From: Flavobacteriaceae bacterium
GTDB lineage: Bacteria > Bacteroidota > Bacteroidia > Flavobacteriales > Flavobacteriaceae
Assembly: GCA_013043685.1 (NCBI GenBank)
Contig: JABDNT010000040.1
Span: 1 to 42,939 of the forward strand
Reading direction: 5' to 3'
DNA: 42,939 nucleotides
Shown here one piece after another: positions 1 through 11,012 of the stretch; position 1 is the stretch's first letter, and the number at the start of each line of letters is the position of its first letter. Made by a program: the position numbers and the translations under genes. Under the pieces are notes generated by a model that did not search any database, was not told where the DNA came from, and worked only from the letters and a program-made list of their open reading frames with translations.

Positions 1-13
1 TAGTGCACTAAGA

Positions 14-124
14 CTTAAGGTGGTTATAGCGACGGGGCTCACCTCTTACCATTCCGAACAGAGAAGTTAAGCCCGTTTGCGCCGATGATACTACATACGT
101 GGAAAAGTAGGTCGCCGCCTTCTT
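14..124 (+). rRNA. rrf: 5S ribosomal RNA
   Basis: The stretch contains the conserved 5S core (CCATTCCGAACAGAGAAGTTAAGC, split here as CCATTCCGAACAG and AGAAGTTAAGC) and GATGATACTAC. Its ends pair: AAGGTGG at 17-23 with CCGCCTT at 115-121, with one G-U pair. Length fits a bacterial 5S rRNA of about 110 nt. It is presumably the last gene of an rRNA operon whose 16S and 23S lie left of the window. Exact ends are estimated from helix I. Confidence 0.96.
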
Positions 125-125
125 T

Positions 126-161
126 AACCCTGAAGTACACCAGTTACTTCAGGGTTTTTTT
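126..161 (+). terminator. Rho-independent terminator of the rRNA operon
   Basis: A perfect 12-bp inverted repeat (126-137 with 145-156) encloses a 7-nt loop and runs into seven T residues. It lies directly after the 5S gene and so ends the rRNA operon. The other strand has no T tract, so it acts in one direction. Confidence 0.93.
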
Positions 162-251
162 ATGTCCAAAAACCAACGATTATTTCAATGGATGAGTAAT
201 ACGGAAATTTTCCAAGCAAATTGATCAAAATGAAACTAATAGCAGATAAGC

Positions 252-479
252 CTATTTAAAAACTGCTCTCATAATAGTTCGTATTCCTTTAAATCCCAAC
301 CATATGGTAGCGGCCATTCCAACGATAGCAACAGGAAGCACGATGTAGAGAATCTTCGTGTCTTTATTCAGAAATGCAAGAGTAAATAAATAAGTGGTGA
401 GGACCAGCAATGGGATCACAAAGGCCATGTATTTTAAGCCTCTGATAAGTAACTTTTTGTCGGTATGTCCTCTAGGCAT
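252..479 (-). CDS. DUF6095 family small membrane protein
   Basis: A 75-residue protein with a basic start (MPRGHTDKK) and two hydrophobic segments at about residues 17-36 and 43-62, so probably a small inner-membrane protein with two helices. It matches what I know of the flavobacterial DUF6095 family, which typically sits beside murQ. Its ATG (477-479) lies inside the last codons of murQ, giving an 8-nt overlap in another frame, so the two are very likely co-transcribed and translationally coupled. No catalytic residues can be recognised and the function is unknown; the pairing with murQ suggests a link to murein recycling, but that is inference. Confidence 0.8.
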   Translation of the reverse strand: MPRGHTDKKLLIRGLKYMAFVIPLLVLTTYLFTLAFLNKDTKILYIVLPVAIVGMAATIWLGFKGIRTIMRAVFK

Positions 480-1287
480 TATTGTAAGCTTCTATGGCCT
501 TACGTACACTACCATATTTCAAAAGGAGTTCGTTCGCTTTGTCTTCTGATATATCCAGGGCGTCCATGACCATTTTTGTGCCGCGATCGACTAGTTTATT
601 ATTACTAAGCTGCATATCCACCATTTTGTTTCCTTTGACTCTACCCAATTGAATCATGGCGGTAGTACTGATCATATTTAATACAAGCTTCTGGGCGGTA
701 CCGGCTTTCATCCTCGAACTTCCCGTTACAAATTCCGGACCCACAACCACGACTACAGGTAACTTGGCTGTTTTAGCTAAAGGACTACCTTCATTGCAGG
801 TAATACATCCCGTAGGAATTCCCCGAAGATTGCACCCCTCCAAAGCACCCAATACATACGGTGTGGTACCCGACGCCGCGATCCCAATAACTATATCTTT
901 CTTCGATATTTTATAATCGTCGAGATCTTTCCAGCCTTGTTCTTTCGAATCTTCAGCAAATTCAACGGCTTTCCTAATGGCAGTGTCTCCCCCGGCGATT
1001 AAGCCAACCACCAGACCATGAGGAACTCCGAAAGTTGGAGGACATTCACTCGCATCCAAAATGCCAAGCCGGCCACTGGTTCCGGCCCCGATATAGAATA
1101 ATCTTCCGCCTTTTTTTAATTGTTCTGAAACATTTTCGGCCAAACGTTCTATTTGAGGAATAGATTTTTTAACTGCAGAAGCTACGGTTTTGTCCTCCGA
1201 ATTAATAGAAACCAATAATTCGTGGATCGACATCTGCTCCAGATGATCGTAATTTGAAGGTTCTTCTGTGGTCTTTCTGAAAGTCAA
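472..1287 (-). CDS. murQ: N-acetylmuramic acid 6-phosphate etherase
   Basis: MurQ cleaves the D-lactyl ether of N-acetylmuramic acid 6-phosphate, giving GlcNAc-6-phosphate and lactate in cytoplasmic murein recycling. The 271-residue protein has the SIS-domain sugar-phosphate pattern (YIGAGTSGRLGILDASECPP near residues 66-85, AASGTTPYVLG near 137-147) and the MurQ segment GSSRMKAGTAQKL. Length is slightly below the usual 295-300 because the C-terminal UBA-like tail is short. The start codon is TTG at 1287: an in-frame TAA lies immediately upstream, and the conserved N-terminus (TTEEPSNYDHLEQMS) begins before the first internal Met. A TAnnTTTG element lies just upstream. It overlaps the DUF6095 gene by 8 nt. 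Confidence 0.95.
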   Translation of the reverse strand: MTFRKTTEEPSNYDHLEQMSIHELLVSINSEDKTVASAVKKSIPQIERLAENVSEQLKKGGRLFYIGAGTSGRLGILDASECPPTFGVPHGLVVGLIAGGDTAIRKAVEFAEDSKEQGWKDLDDYKISKKDIVIGIAASGTTPYVLGALEGCNLRGIPTGCITCNEGSPLAKTAKLPVVVVVGPEFVTGSSRMKAGTAQKLVLNMISTTAMIQLGRVKGNKMVDMQLSNNKLVDRGTKMVMDALDISEDKANELLLKYGSVRKAIEAYNNA

Positions 1288-1307
1288 TTAGAAGTAATTT
1301 TGTCATT

Positions 1308-1315
1308 CAAAAGTA
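1308..1315 (-). promoter_or_regulatory. -7 promoter element for murQ
   Basis: On the minus strand this reads TACTTTTG, an exact match to the Bacteroidota -7 consensus TAnnTTTG, ending 20 nt before the TTG start of murQ. No clear TTTG -33 element was seen at normal spacing. It supports the TTG start. Confidence 0.6.
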
Positions 1316-1424
1316 AGGATTTAAACCCTATATTTATAAGGCTAATTGAATAATCTGTAGTCACTACAGTTGCGATCTTTTGAATATATCCACCATATTC
1401 GGAAAGCCACTTTTGTTATTCTCT

Positions 1425-2558
1425 ATGAATGTACTTTTAATTCCAGACGCCTTTAAAGATTCACTTTCGGCCAACGATGTATCTGATGCCATGCGACGTG
1501 GGGTTCTCGAATTTAATCCCCAGTCACAAATCTTTCATATTCCCGCTTCCGATGGCGGAGAAGGTTTCCTGAATTCGGTTAAACACTATATCGATTCTTT
1601 GGCCGAAAAAGAATGCGAAACTGTAGATCCTTTGGGAAGACCCATCAGGGCAGGGTATTTATATTCAGAAACAACTAAAACGGCCTTTATCGAATTGGCA
1701 AAAGCTTCCGGACTGGAATTGCTGACTTATGCAGAACGTAATCCATTACAAACATCAACCATTGGCACGGGAATACAAATTAGAGATGCAATGCAAATAG
1801 GTGCAACCACAATATATATTGGAATAGGCGGGAGTGCAACCAACGATGCTGGAATGGGAATTGCACAAGCATTGGGTTTTCAATTTCGTGATGCAGAAGG
1901 AAATATCCTCAATGCGGCCGGGTCAAACCTGTCTTCGGTACATTTAGTCATCGAACCTGAAAACAATTTTTCGAATATTTCTTTTTTTGCGATCAATGAT
2001 GTACTCAATCCATTATTCGGCCCGAATGGCGCAGCGTTTACTTATGCAAAACAAAAAGGCGCATCTTCAGAAGACACCATGAAATTAGAACAGGGTTTGC
2101 GACAATTCAGTGAAGTTATTCATAGCGAACTAAAGAAAGATTTTGCGAATTTACCAGGCTCTGGAGCCGCTGGCGGTGCGGCGTTCGGACTTAAGTCCTT
2201 CCTAAATGCAGAATATATTTCCGGAGTATCGTTCATTTTAAAACTTGCGAGATTTCAGAAATTAATCTTTTCAGAAAAAATTGATGTTATTATTACAGGT
2301 GAAGGCTGTATCGACCAACAGACTGCTTTCGGAAAGCTGGTTTATGGTGTGGCGAATGAAGTTCGTGATAAAAATATTCCCGTATTGGCAATTTGTGGAA
2401 AGTTAAATTTACATCCGAGAGAAGTGAAATCTCTTGGCCTTCACAAAGTAGCTCAACTCTACCATCCCGACCAGGAAGATGGTTATAGTTTTACCCATGC
2501 CACCGAATTAATTCAGCAAAGAACCCTGGATTTACTTAAGGAGCTCGATCTTCGATAA
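1425..2558 (+). CDS. Glycerate kinase (GlxK/GarK family)
   Basis: Phosphorylates D-glycerate to a phosphoglycerate (2- or 3-phospho isomer not decidable here), feeding it to lower glycolysis. The ATG at 1425 gives the family-typical opening MNVLLIPDAFKDSLSA; a longer reading from a TTG at 1380 adds 15 residues with no family match. The 377-residue length is normal. Family signatures include PASDGGEGF, GIGGSATNDAGMGIAQALG, GAAGGAAFGLK and the late VIITGEGCIDQQTAFGK segment. It is divergent from murQ, and its 3' end overlaps the convergent DUF4249 gene by 23 nt. No obvious -7 promoter or terminator was found. Confidence 0.93.
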   Translation: MNVLLIPDAFKDSLSANDVSDAMRRGVLEFNPQSQIFHIPASDGGEGFLNSVKHYIDSLAEKECETVDPLGRPIRAGYLYSETTKTAFIELAKASGLELLTYAERNPLQTSTIGTGIQIRDAMQIGATTIYIGIGGSATNDAGMGIAQALGFQFRDAEGNILNAAGSNLSSVHLVIEPENNFSNISFFAINDVLNPLFGPNGAAFTYAKQKGASSEDTMKLEQGLRQFSEVIHSELKKDFANLPGSGAAGGAAFGLKSFLNAEYISGVSFILKLARFQKLIFSEKIDVIITGEGCIDQQTAFGKLVYGVANEVRDKNIPVLAICGKLNLHPREVKSLGLHKVAQLYHPDQEDGYSFTHATELIQQRTLDLLKELDLR

Positions 2559-3420
2559 TAACAGTCTCTTTAAATTCCTGTACAATCGCGAAGTATCCCA
2601 ATGCGAAATTATCGGTGTTGTTCAAGTTGTTAAAATTGTTGTTATTGTCCATATCTGTGGCATTTATAATATTTCCTCTCACCGTTAAGGACGGAGTTTC
2701 AAAGGGTCCGAAACCTTCTTCACTTTGGGTGATAAGTTGGTCCATATAGTTGTAGAAATCTTCATCGACACCCATTAGGCTGATATTCACCGTATCACCG
2801 GCAACCAATAAGTCATCATAGTAATAGGAGAATTCAAACAACTGTCCCTGGTAAAACTCGTCTTTAGTAACCAGGTAATTCGCGAAATCAAAGTCGAACA
2901 GGTAGAAATCATCGCGTTCGCCCGAATCGGTAAAGGCAATTATCACTTCAGTATCATCTTCATCGAATAAAATACCGTCTCCCTGAACTGCGCTGTCTAT
3001 GGGAACTGAAGGTGTAAATTGGGCATAAGCAAAGTAGATCTGATCTTCATAATCGATTTGTAACAGCCATTCGCTTTCCAGGAGTTCTGCTGTTGGGAAA
3101 GGATCCGGATTCCTATAGATTCCAGTTCCCGGTTCCTGTTCGATAAGTACTTCACCAACTCCGGTTTCGGAATTTGTAATAGTTATTTGCTGTAACTCTG
3201 CCGGCGGGACCGTTCCGAAAAAGGATCCGGTTTCAGCAACCTTAACAACGACATCCGTAAAAACCTTTGAAGTGTCCACTCTAATTAACGCGTCTATTAT
3301 GAGCCTCGGTTCCTCTGTAGGCAGATCCACATCAACCACATCTTCACAGGATGCAATGAAAACAACTGAAAATAAAACTGCAGTGATTCCGGAGAGATAG
3401 GTTCTTATTGTTTTCTTCAT
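2536..3420 (-). CDS. DUF4249 outer-membrane lipoprotein, partner of the TonB-dependent receptor
   Basis: A 294-residue exported protein. The N-terminus has a lipoprotein signal with the lipobox IASC (Cys25), followed by the DUF4249 opening in which the mature protein describes a beta-rich domain (LIIDALIRVDTS). DUF4249 proteins are encoded next to TonB-dependent receptors in Bacteroidota and are thought to act as surface-exposed accessory lipoproteins, loosely like SusD but unrelated in sequence. It lies 3 nt downstream of the receptor gene on the same strand, so the pair forms an operon. The substrate cannot be read from the sequence. A run of N and D residues near 252-270 is low complexity. 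The 3' end overlaps the glycerate kinase gene by 23 nt. Confidence 0.88.
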   Translation of the reverse strand: MKKTIRTYLSGITAVLFSVVFIASCEDVVDVDLPTEEPRLIIDALIRVDTSKVFTDVVVKVAETGSFFGTVPPAELQQITITNSETGVGEVLIEQEPGTGIYRNPDPFPTAELLESEWLLQIDYEDQIYFAYAQFTPSVPIDSAVQGDGILFDEDDTEVIIAFTDSGERDDFYLFDFDFANYLVTKDEFYQGQLFEFSYYYDDLLVAGDTVNISLMGVDEDFYNYMDQLITQSEEGFGPFETPSLTVRGNIINATDMDNNNNFNNLNNTDNFALGYFAIVQEFKETVIIEDRAP

Positions 3421-3423
3421 GGT

Positions 3424-5790
3424 TTAGAATTTAAAATTATACGTTACCGATGGGACAATTCCAAAAATGGAGGTTCTCACGGCTTCATTTATACCTGTAT
3501 CCTGATTTTGCCTGAAATTAATTGAGGCAGCATTCCTCCTGTTATACACATTATAGATGCTAAATACCCATTCCGATTGCCAGTTTCTGCCTTTATTCTT
3601 CTTTGGAGTGAGGGTAGCGGCTATGTCTAATCGATGATAGTCTGGTAATCGAGTTGAATTTCTTAAGCCGTAATACGGAATAACCAGTCCCTGAAATTCA
3701 AATTGGCCAATTGGAAAATTGGTAGGTTGTCCCGTCTGAAACACAAAATTCCCATTAAAACTCCATGTATCGTTTAGGTTATAGTTTCCGTACAAGGCGA
3801 TGTCATGGGTTTTGTCGAACGGTGTGTTATACCACACCCCATTATTTATCCCAATCTCCTCTGAATTTCTTGGAGGGGTGCGTTGCTCCGATTTTGAAAG
3901 GGTGTAGGCCAGCCATCCTTGTAATTTCCCGGTATTTTTTCTGAACAGAAATTCCCATCCGTAAGCACGTGCTTCGCCATTGAGGATCACTTGTTCAATT
4001 TCATTATTTGCTATTAGGTTTGCACCATCTATGTAGTCTATTCTATTCTGGATGCCCTTGTAGAAGACCTCGGTCTCGATCGTGAATTCCCGGTCCCATA
4101 AATTTCTAAAAAAGCCAAAAGCATACTGATCCAGCAATTGGGGTTCCACAAAAGGGCCGCTGGGTGTCCATACATCGAGCGGAGTAGGGGAACTGGTATT
4201 ACTGAGCAGATGCAGATACTGGGAAATTCGTGTATAACTTGCCTTGATAGAAGTGTCATCATTTATTATATAAGAAACTGAAGCTCTCGGTTCGAGATTG
4301 GTAAATGAAGCCAGCTGATCACTTCGGCCGGGATTGATCACATCTACAGGTTCTGCCCCTTTGTATATTAATAAGGATTTATCGAATTCAACGGGATTGT
4401 TATTCGCATATACATTGAGCTCATCTTGCCCAAAACGAATGAAATGACTGAGTCGAAGTCCGTACTGAACCCTGAGTCTATCAGTAAGGGTATGCTCGAC
4501 ATCCACATATGCTGCAAACTCATTGGCGTATTTCTTTATGAGTTGTTCTTCAAGGATTCCCGAATCGGGACTGTTCGGCTCTATCTTCCCGGGATTAAAC
4601 CGATAGTATATGTTGTTGATCCCGTAATTTACCTGGAACCCATCCGAAAAGTAGTGCTTCAAATCGTATTTAATATTGAAATTCTGAATTCCGGAGTTCC
4701 ATTCAAACCCAACAAAATCCAGCTCGAGGCCATAATAGTAATCGGAGTATATCACAGATAAGTTGGAGAACAACTTGTCGGAAAAGATATGATTCCATCT
4801 GAAGTTCCCCAGTGCATTACCATAGACATTTACAAAACTGTCATTGATACTGAAGAGATCCCTTCCGAAGTATCCGGAAAGAAAAATACTGTTGCGCTCA
4901 TTGATTCGCCAGTTGATTTTGGTGTTTAGATCGTAGAAATAAGCTCTGTTATCAATATCGAAAAGCGGCAGGAATAAATGGGCGTATGAACCGCGGCCTC
5001 CCACTAAAAATGCAGCTTTATCTTTGACTATCGGTCCTTCCGCAAGCAGCCTGCTGGCAACAGCACCGATCCCGCCATTGATTTTTAATTCCTTACTATT
5101 ACCTTCTTTCTGGAAGATTTCCAGTACCGAAGAAATCCTTCCACCATAACGGGCGGGGATTCCCCCTTTGAATAATTTAACATCTTTGATCGCATCGGGA
5201 TTGAAAACGGAGAAAAACCCGAATAGGTGGGACGAATTGAATATGGTGGCCTCGTCCAATAGGATGAGATTCTGATCGGCTGCTCCTCCGCGAACATTAA
5301 AACCCGATGAAGCTTCGCCGGCGTTGGTTACACCGGGCAATAACAGGATAGATTTCACCACGTCGGCCTCTCCAAGAACCACAGGTATGTTTTTTATTGT
5401 ACCGGCGGTTAGGGTGTTCACACTCATTTGGGGCGTCTTAATACTCGCACGTTCCACGTCGGCCTCGATAACTACCTCATCCAGTTGTTCAGTATCGCTC
5501 GCGAGCCGGATATTCTCACGTACATTTTCGGTAAGGTTTACTGTGATAGATTGGGTGGTGAGTCCCAGACTGCTGTAGGTTACTACATAGGTACCTTCAG
5601 GCAATGTGATGGAATAGAAGCCGTATTCGTTGGTGATGGTCCCCGATTTTAGTTCGGGAATAATCACATTTACTCCAATGAGTGTTTCACCGGTCTCATC
5701 TTCAGAAACCGTGCCGCTTAAGGTATATTTTTGTTGTGAAAAACTTAAGGTAGCACACAATACCAGAAGCGTAAAGTTCAGTTTTTTCAA
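3424..5790 (-). CDS. TonB-dependent receptor with carboxypeptidase-like N-terminal domain
   Basis: An outer-membrane 22-strand transporter that takes up an unknown ligand using TonB energy. The 788 residues read as a signal peptide (about 1-18), a CarboxypepD_reg-like beta-sandwich domain (about 20-108, GTVSEDETGETLIGVNV), a plug (about 115-230, containing NVRGGAADQNLILLDEATI) and a beta barrel ending in aromatic F at the C-terminus (TYNFKF), as expected of BAM substrates. The start is TTG at 5790: it is preceded in frame by a TAG 15 nt upstream, and the signal peptide begins exactly here (MKKLNFTLL). It is co-transcribed with the DUF4249 lipoprotein gene 3 nt downstream. No carbohydrate-use genes or anti-sigma factor adjoin, so the ligand is open. 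Confidence 0.92.
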   Translation of the reverse strand: MKKLNFTLLVLCATLSFSQQKYTLSGTVSEDETGETLIGVNVIIPELKSGTITNEYGFYSITLPEGTYVVTYSSLGLTTQSITVNLTENVRENIRLASDTEQLDEVVIEADVERASIKTPQMSVNTLTAGTIKNIPVVLGEADVVKSILLLPGVTNAGEASSGFNVRGGAADQNLILLDEATIFNSSHLFGFFSVFNPDAIKDVKLFKGGIPARYGGRISSVLEIFQKEGNSKELKINGGIGAVASRLLAEGPIVKDKAAFLVGGRGSYAHLFLPLFDIDNRAYFYDLNTKINWRINERNSIFLSGYFGRDLFSINDSFVNVYGNALGNFRWNHIFSDKLFSNLSVIYSDYYYGLELDFVGFEWNSGIQNFNIKYDLKHYFSDGFQVNYGINNIYYRFNPGKIEPNSPDSGILEEQLIKKYANEFAAYVDVEHTLTDRLRVQYGLRLSHFIRFGQDELNVYANNNPVEFDKSLLIYKGAEPVDVINPGRSDQLASFTNLEPRASVSYIINDDTSIKASYTRISQYLHLLSNTSSPTPLDVWTPSGPFVEPQLLDQYAFGFFRNLWDREFTIETEVFYKGIQNRIDYIDGANLIANNEIEQVILNGEARAYGWEFLFRKNTGKLQGWLAYTLSKSEQRTPPRNSEEIGINNGVWYNTPFDKTHDIALYGNYNLNDTWSFNGNFVFQTGQPTNFPIGQFEFQGLVIPYYGLRNSTRLPDYHRLDIAATLTPKKNKGRNWQSEWVFSIYNVYNRRNAASINFRQNQDTGINEAVRTSIFGIVPSVTYNFKF

Positions 5791-5860
5791 ATCGAATTTT
5801 TCCTAAAAATAACTATTAATGTGGAAAACATCAGGAAAGAAAACGTACTGATATGTTAAA

Positions 5861-8495
<2,635 letters not shown>

Positions 8496-8501
8496 ATATT
8501 T

Positions 8502-8509
8502 CAAATGTA
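8502..8509 (-). promoter_or_regulatory. -7 promoter element upstream of the small transcription unit
   Basis: On the minus strand this reads TACATTTG, an exact TAnnTTTG match, with a TTG about 18 nt further upstream that could be the -33 element. It lies in an AT-rich gap downstream of the rplS terminator and points to an independent transcript ending near 8190. Confidence 0.55.
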
Positions 8510-8594
8510 TAATAGTATTTTAAAAAAGCAAGAAAAATATCTTCCTTTGTATCAACAAATTATAAACGAAGGTTATTAACATTTGTTCATAACA

Positions 8595-8617
8595 AAGGCC
8601 TCCGATTAGGAGGCCTT
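8595..8617 (-). terminator. Terminator after rplS
   Basis: A perfect 9-bp GC-rich inverted repeat (AAGGCCTCC with GGAGGCCTT, 5-nt loop) lies 27 nt after the rplS stop. The T tract on the minus side is weak (TTTGTTATG), so termination strength is uncertain. Confidence 0.65.
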
Positions 8618-8643
8618 ATATTTTATGGGGATCGAAGCTTTTC

Positions 8644-8994
8644 TTAGCTTCTTTTTTCACGAATCCTTGCCTTCTTACCGGTAAGTCCTCTAAAATAATA
8701 AATACGTTTTCTGCGTACACTACCCGTTTTGTTTACTTCAATTTTTTGCAGCGCTGGCATATTCAGCGGGAAGATTCTTTCCACACCAATGGTACCTGAC
8801 ATTTTTCGAATGGTAAAAGTTTGACTCGTTCCTGTTCCTTTTACCTGAATGACCACTCCCTTGAAGAACTGGGTCCTGGTCTTATTTCCCTCTCTAATTT
8901 CATAATACACAGTGATGCTATCTCCGGCATTGAACTTCGGGAATTCTTTTTTAGTTACAAATTCGTCCTGAACAAATTTTACTAAGCTTTCCAT
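8644..8994 (-). CDS. rplS: Large ribosomal subunit protein bL19
   Basis: The 116-residue protein has the L19 fold signature: FNAGDSITVYYEI, KTRTQFFKGVVIQ, and the closing GVERIFPLNMPALQKIEVNKTGSVRRKRIYYFRGLTGKKARI (read in segments). L19 sits at the 30S/50S interface. It lies downstream of trmD, a pairing widespread in bacteria, but separated here by about 250 nt that contain a palindromic element. A GC-rich hairpin follows the stop. Confidence 0.98.
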   Translation of the reverse strand: MESLVKFVQDEFVTKKEFPKFNAGDSITVYYEIREGNKTRTQFFKGVVIQVKGTGTSQTFTIRKMSGTIGVERIFPLNMPALQKIEVNKTGSVRRKRIYYFRGLTGKKARIREKRS

Positions 8995-9165
8995 TGTAAT
9001 TAATAATTAATGGTTTTGTTTAAAACAACATTCACGGTTTTCGCCAGAGGTTGAAGTAAATCGGGTGCAAATATACGTTTTTCTGAAATTGAAGCAATCT
9101 TTTTAACCAAATTATTTAATGTAAATATTTTAGGTGATCCCCTTCAATAAAACTGAGTTTTCCAC

Positions 9166-9239
9166 TAGGGCCGGGCTTTCAGTGCTACACACCTGCCCAC
9201 TGCAGCCCGTGGAGGTGAGGTAGCAAGCATCAATCCCTA
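9166..9239. repeat. Imperfect palindromic element between trmD and rplS
   Basis: A 74-nt imperfect palindrome with nested arms: TAGGG (9166-9170) with CCCTA (9235-9239), TGCTAC (9183-9188) with GTAGCA (9220-9225), CACCT (9190-9194) with AGGTG (9213-9217), and CCAC (9197-9200) with GTGG (9209-9212). Its GC content is far above the AT-rich flanks. It begins 9 nt beyond the trmD stop codon. The layout resembles dispersed intergenic palindromes (REP-like elements) that I associate with flavobacterial genomes, but only one copy is in this window, so calling it a repeat is inference. Confidence 0.55.
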
Positions 9240-9247
9240 ACAAAGAA

Positions 9248-9925
9248 TTACTCTTCCAACAGATCGGGACGTTTGTCTTCTGTATTCTTTAAAGCCTGTT
9301 CCTCCCGCCATGCTTCGATCTTTGCGGTATGACCACTGGTAAGAATTTCCGGAACCTTCCATCCTTTGTAATCGGCTGGCCTTGTGTATATGGGAGGTGC
9401 AAGCAAGTCGTCCTGAAAGGAATCGGTTAAGGCACTTGTCTCATCTCCCAATACTCCAGGTAGTAGTCGGATAACAGCATCGCAGACCACCGCTGCCGCC
9501 AACTCTCCACCACTAAGTACAAAATCTCCAACCGAAATCTCCCTGGTTATAAAGTGATCCCTTACTCTTTGATCTACCCCTTTGTAATGTCCACAGAGAA
9601 TAATGATGTTGCCCTTAAGAGAAAGTTCATTAGCAATGCTTTGAGAGAATGTATCTCCATCCGGGGTCATGTAAATAATCTCGTCGTAGCCTCTTTCCGA
9701 TTTTAATTTACTTATGCATTTATCAATGGGTTCTATCATTAACACCATGCCCGCTCCCCCACCAAACTGGTAATCGTCTACCTGCTTATATTTATTACTG
9801 GCATAATCGCGCAAATTATGGGTATATATAGAAACGAGCCCTTTATCTATGGCTCGTTTCAATATAGACGCCTCGAAAGGGCTTTTTAAAAGTTCTGGTA
9901 ATACCGTTATTATATCAATACGCAT
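9248..9925 (-). CDS. trmD: tRNA (guanine37-N1)-methyltransferase
   Basis: Methylates G37 next to the anticodon of tRNAs reading CNN codons, preventing frameshifts. The 225-residue protein opens with [13 protein letters not shown] and carries the SPOUT trefoil-knot segments [14 protein letters not shown] and [16 protein letters not shown], plus the C-terminal [18 protein letters not shown]. The ATG at 9925 is chosen over one nine codons upstream because it gives the family N-terminus and forms a TAATG overlap with the TPR gene stop, indicating coupling. Downstream, rplS follows after the palindromic element. Confidence 0.97.
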   Translation of the reverse strand: MRIDIITVLPELLKSPFEASILKRAIDKGLVSIYTHNLRDYASNKYKQVDDYQFGGGAGMVLMIEPIDKCISKLKSERGYDEIIYMTPDGDTFSQSIANELSLKGNIIILCGHYKGVDQRVRDHFITREISVGDFVLSGGELAAAVVCDAVIRLLPGVLGDETSALTDSFQDDLLAPPIYTRPADYKGWKVPEILTSGHTAKIEAWREEQALKNTEDKRPDLLEE

Positions 9926-10419
9926 TACATTAGTTCTTTTTTCATTTGACAACGTTCGATCGAACTCTTGGCTCTTTCCAGAACGGCCTTATCGAGCGTA
10001 TTCAATGCTGCTTTGCGATAATGTTCTATGGCCTCATCCAGTTTCCCCTGCTGTTCATACATAATGGCATATTCGTTCCATATGGTAGACTTCGTAATTC
10101 CAGGAACATTGATGGCTTTATCCAATAGGTTTTTCAAGTCATCCCATTTCCCTAAGGTGGATAGAAGAATAGAATAATTATAATAAACCGCCGGGTACAT
10201 CGGACTTTTTTCAAGGCAAAGCTTATATAAGGTTTCTCCTTTCTCATATTCTTTAAACTTTACCTCGTATAAATACCCTAAGTGATTATACGCTTTCCCA
10301 AAATTTGGATCCATATCCAGAATTTTTTCCAGTTTATTAGTGGCCTCGTCATATAATCCGTCCTTTATATTCAAGTTGGCCTGGTCTAATAATTCTTCCA
10401 GCTTGGTTAAGTGGTCCAT
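9925..10419 (-). CDS. Tetratricopeptide repeat protein
   Basis: A 164-residue cytoplasmic protein without signal peptide. At least three TPR-like helix pairs can be seen: about 18-50 ([22 protein letters not shown]), 52-86 ([23 protein letters not shown]) and 120-150 ([21 protein letters not shown]). TPRs form protein-binding scaffolds; the partner is unknown. The stop TAA shares its last base with the trmD ATG (TAATG), so the two are co-translated. This linkage suggests a housekeeping role near translation, which is inference only. Confidence 0.85.
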   Translation of the reverse strand: MDHLTKLEELLDQANLNIKDGLYDEATNKLEKILDMDPNFGKAYNHLGYLYEVKFKEYEKGETLYKLCLEKSPMYPAVYYNYSILLSTLGKWDDLKNLLDKAINVPGITKSTIWNEYAIMYEQQGKLDEAIEHYRKAALNTLDKAVLERAKSSIERCQMKKELM

Positions 10420-10447
10420 AGTAACTTGTTTAAAGCATAAAAATACA

Positions 10448-10909
10448 TCAAATACTTTTATCTGTCTCCCAGGTGTAATGAAATACTTTGGTATCTTTTA
10501 CCCACCCTAATCGCTCGTACAAATTCTGCGCAGGATTGTCCACTGCCGTCTCCAGGGTGAGACCACGGGACTCGTTAGCTTTCGCAAAATTCTTCGAATG
10601 CTCCAGCAATTCCTCACCAATCCCTTTTCCCCTGGCCTCTTTAGATACAAAAAGATCATTTAAGATATACACTCTCTGCATGGCAACCGATGAAAAAGAA
10701 GGATACAACTGTGCAAACCCCAAACCGGCGCCATTCTCGTCAACCGCCAAAAAGATCACAGAATCCTTCTTGCGTAGCCGATCCTTCAAAAATTCCCTTG
10801 CAGCAGAAAGATTCGATTCTTGCTTGTAAAAAACCCGGTATCTGTCGAAGAGCAGTGTGAGTATATCCAGATCTTCTGAAGTTGCAGTTTTTATTTTCAT
10901 CAGTTTCAT
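10448..10909 (-). CDS. GNAT family N-acetyltransferase
   Basis: A 153-residue acetyl-CoA-dependent acyltransferase. The GNAT fold is evident from ILNDLFVSKEARGKGIGEELL (about residues 82-102, with the pyrophosphate-binding R-G-x-G-I-G loop) and the late LETAVDNPAQNLYERLGW motif. The acceptor substrate is not predictable. The start is taken at 10909; an ATG three codons later is equally possible. It lies 28 nt upstream of the TPR gene in the same direction, so it may begin the GNAT-TPR-trmD-rplS run. Confidence 0.88.
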   Translation of the reverse strand: MKLMKIKTATSEDLDILTLLFDRYRVFYKQESNLSAAREFLKDRLRKKDSVIFLAVDENGAGLGFAQLYPSFSSVAMQRVYILNDLFVSKEARGKGIGEELLEHSKNFAKANESRGLTLETAVDNPAQNLYERLGWVKDTKVFHYTWETDKSI

Positions 10910-10978
10910 TTTTCGAAAATGGAAGTTAGGAATTTTCCAGTTGAGAATATGTCGATGGAATTAGAAAAATCCTTTTCT

Positions 10979-10986
10979 TATCTTTA
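10979..10986 (+). promoter_or_regulatory. -7 promoter element for the Gfo/Idh oxidoreductase gene
   Basis: TATCTTTA differs from the TAnnTTTG consensus only at the last base and lies 26 nt before the ATG at 11013, in the divergent gap with the GNAT gene. Confidence 0.45.
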
Positions 10987-11012
10987 ATGGGCAATCATCA
11001 AACTATCCTATC

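Noticed and set aside
1380-1424. Upstream TTG start of glycerate kinase
   Set aside because: The extra 15 residues are not family-like, and the standard N-terminus starts exactly at the ATG 1425.
9166-9241. Integron attC site
   Set aside because: The element is a bulged hairpin and ends CCCTAAC, which recalls attC ends, but the paired GTTRRRY core at the other end is missing and no gene cassette or integrase is near. A REP-like or local regulatory hairpin fits better.
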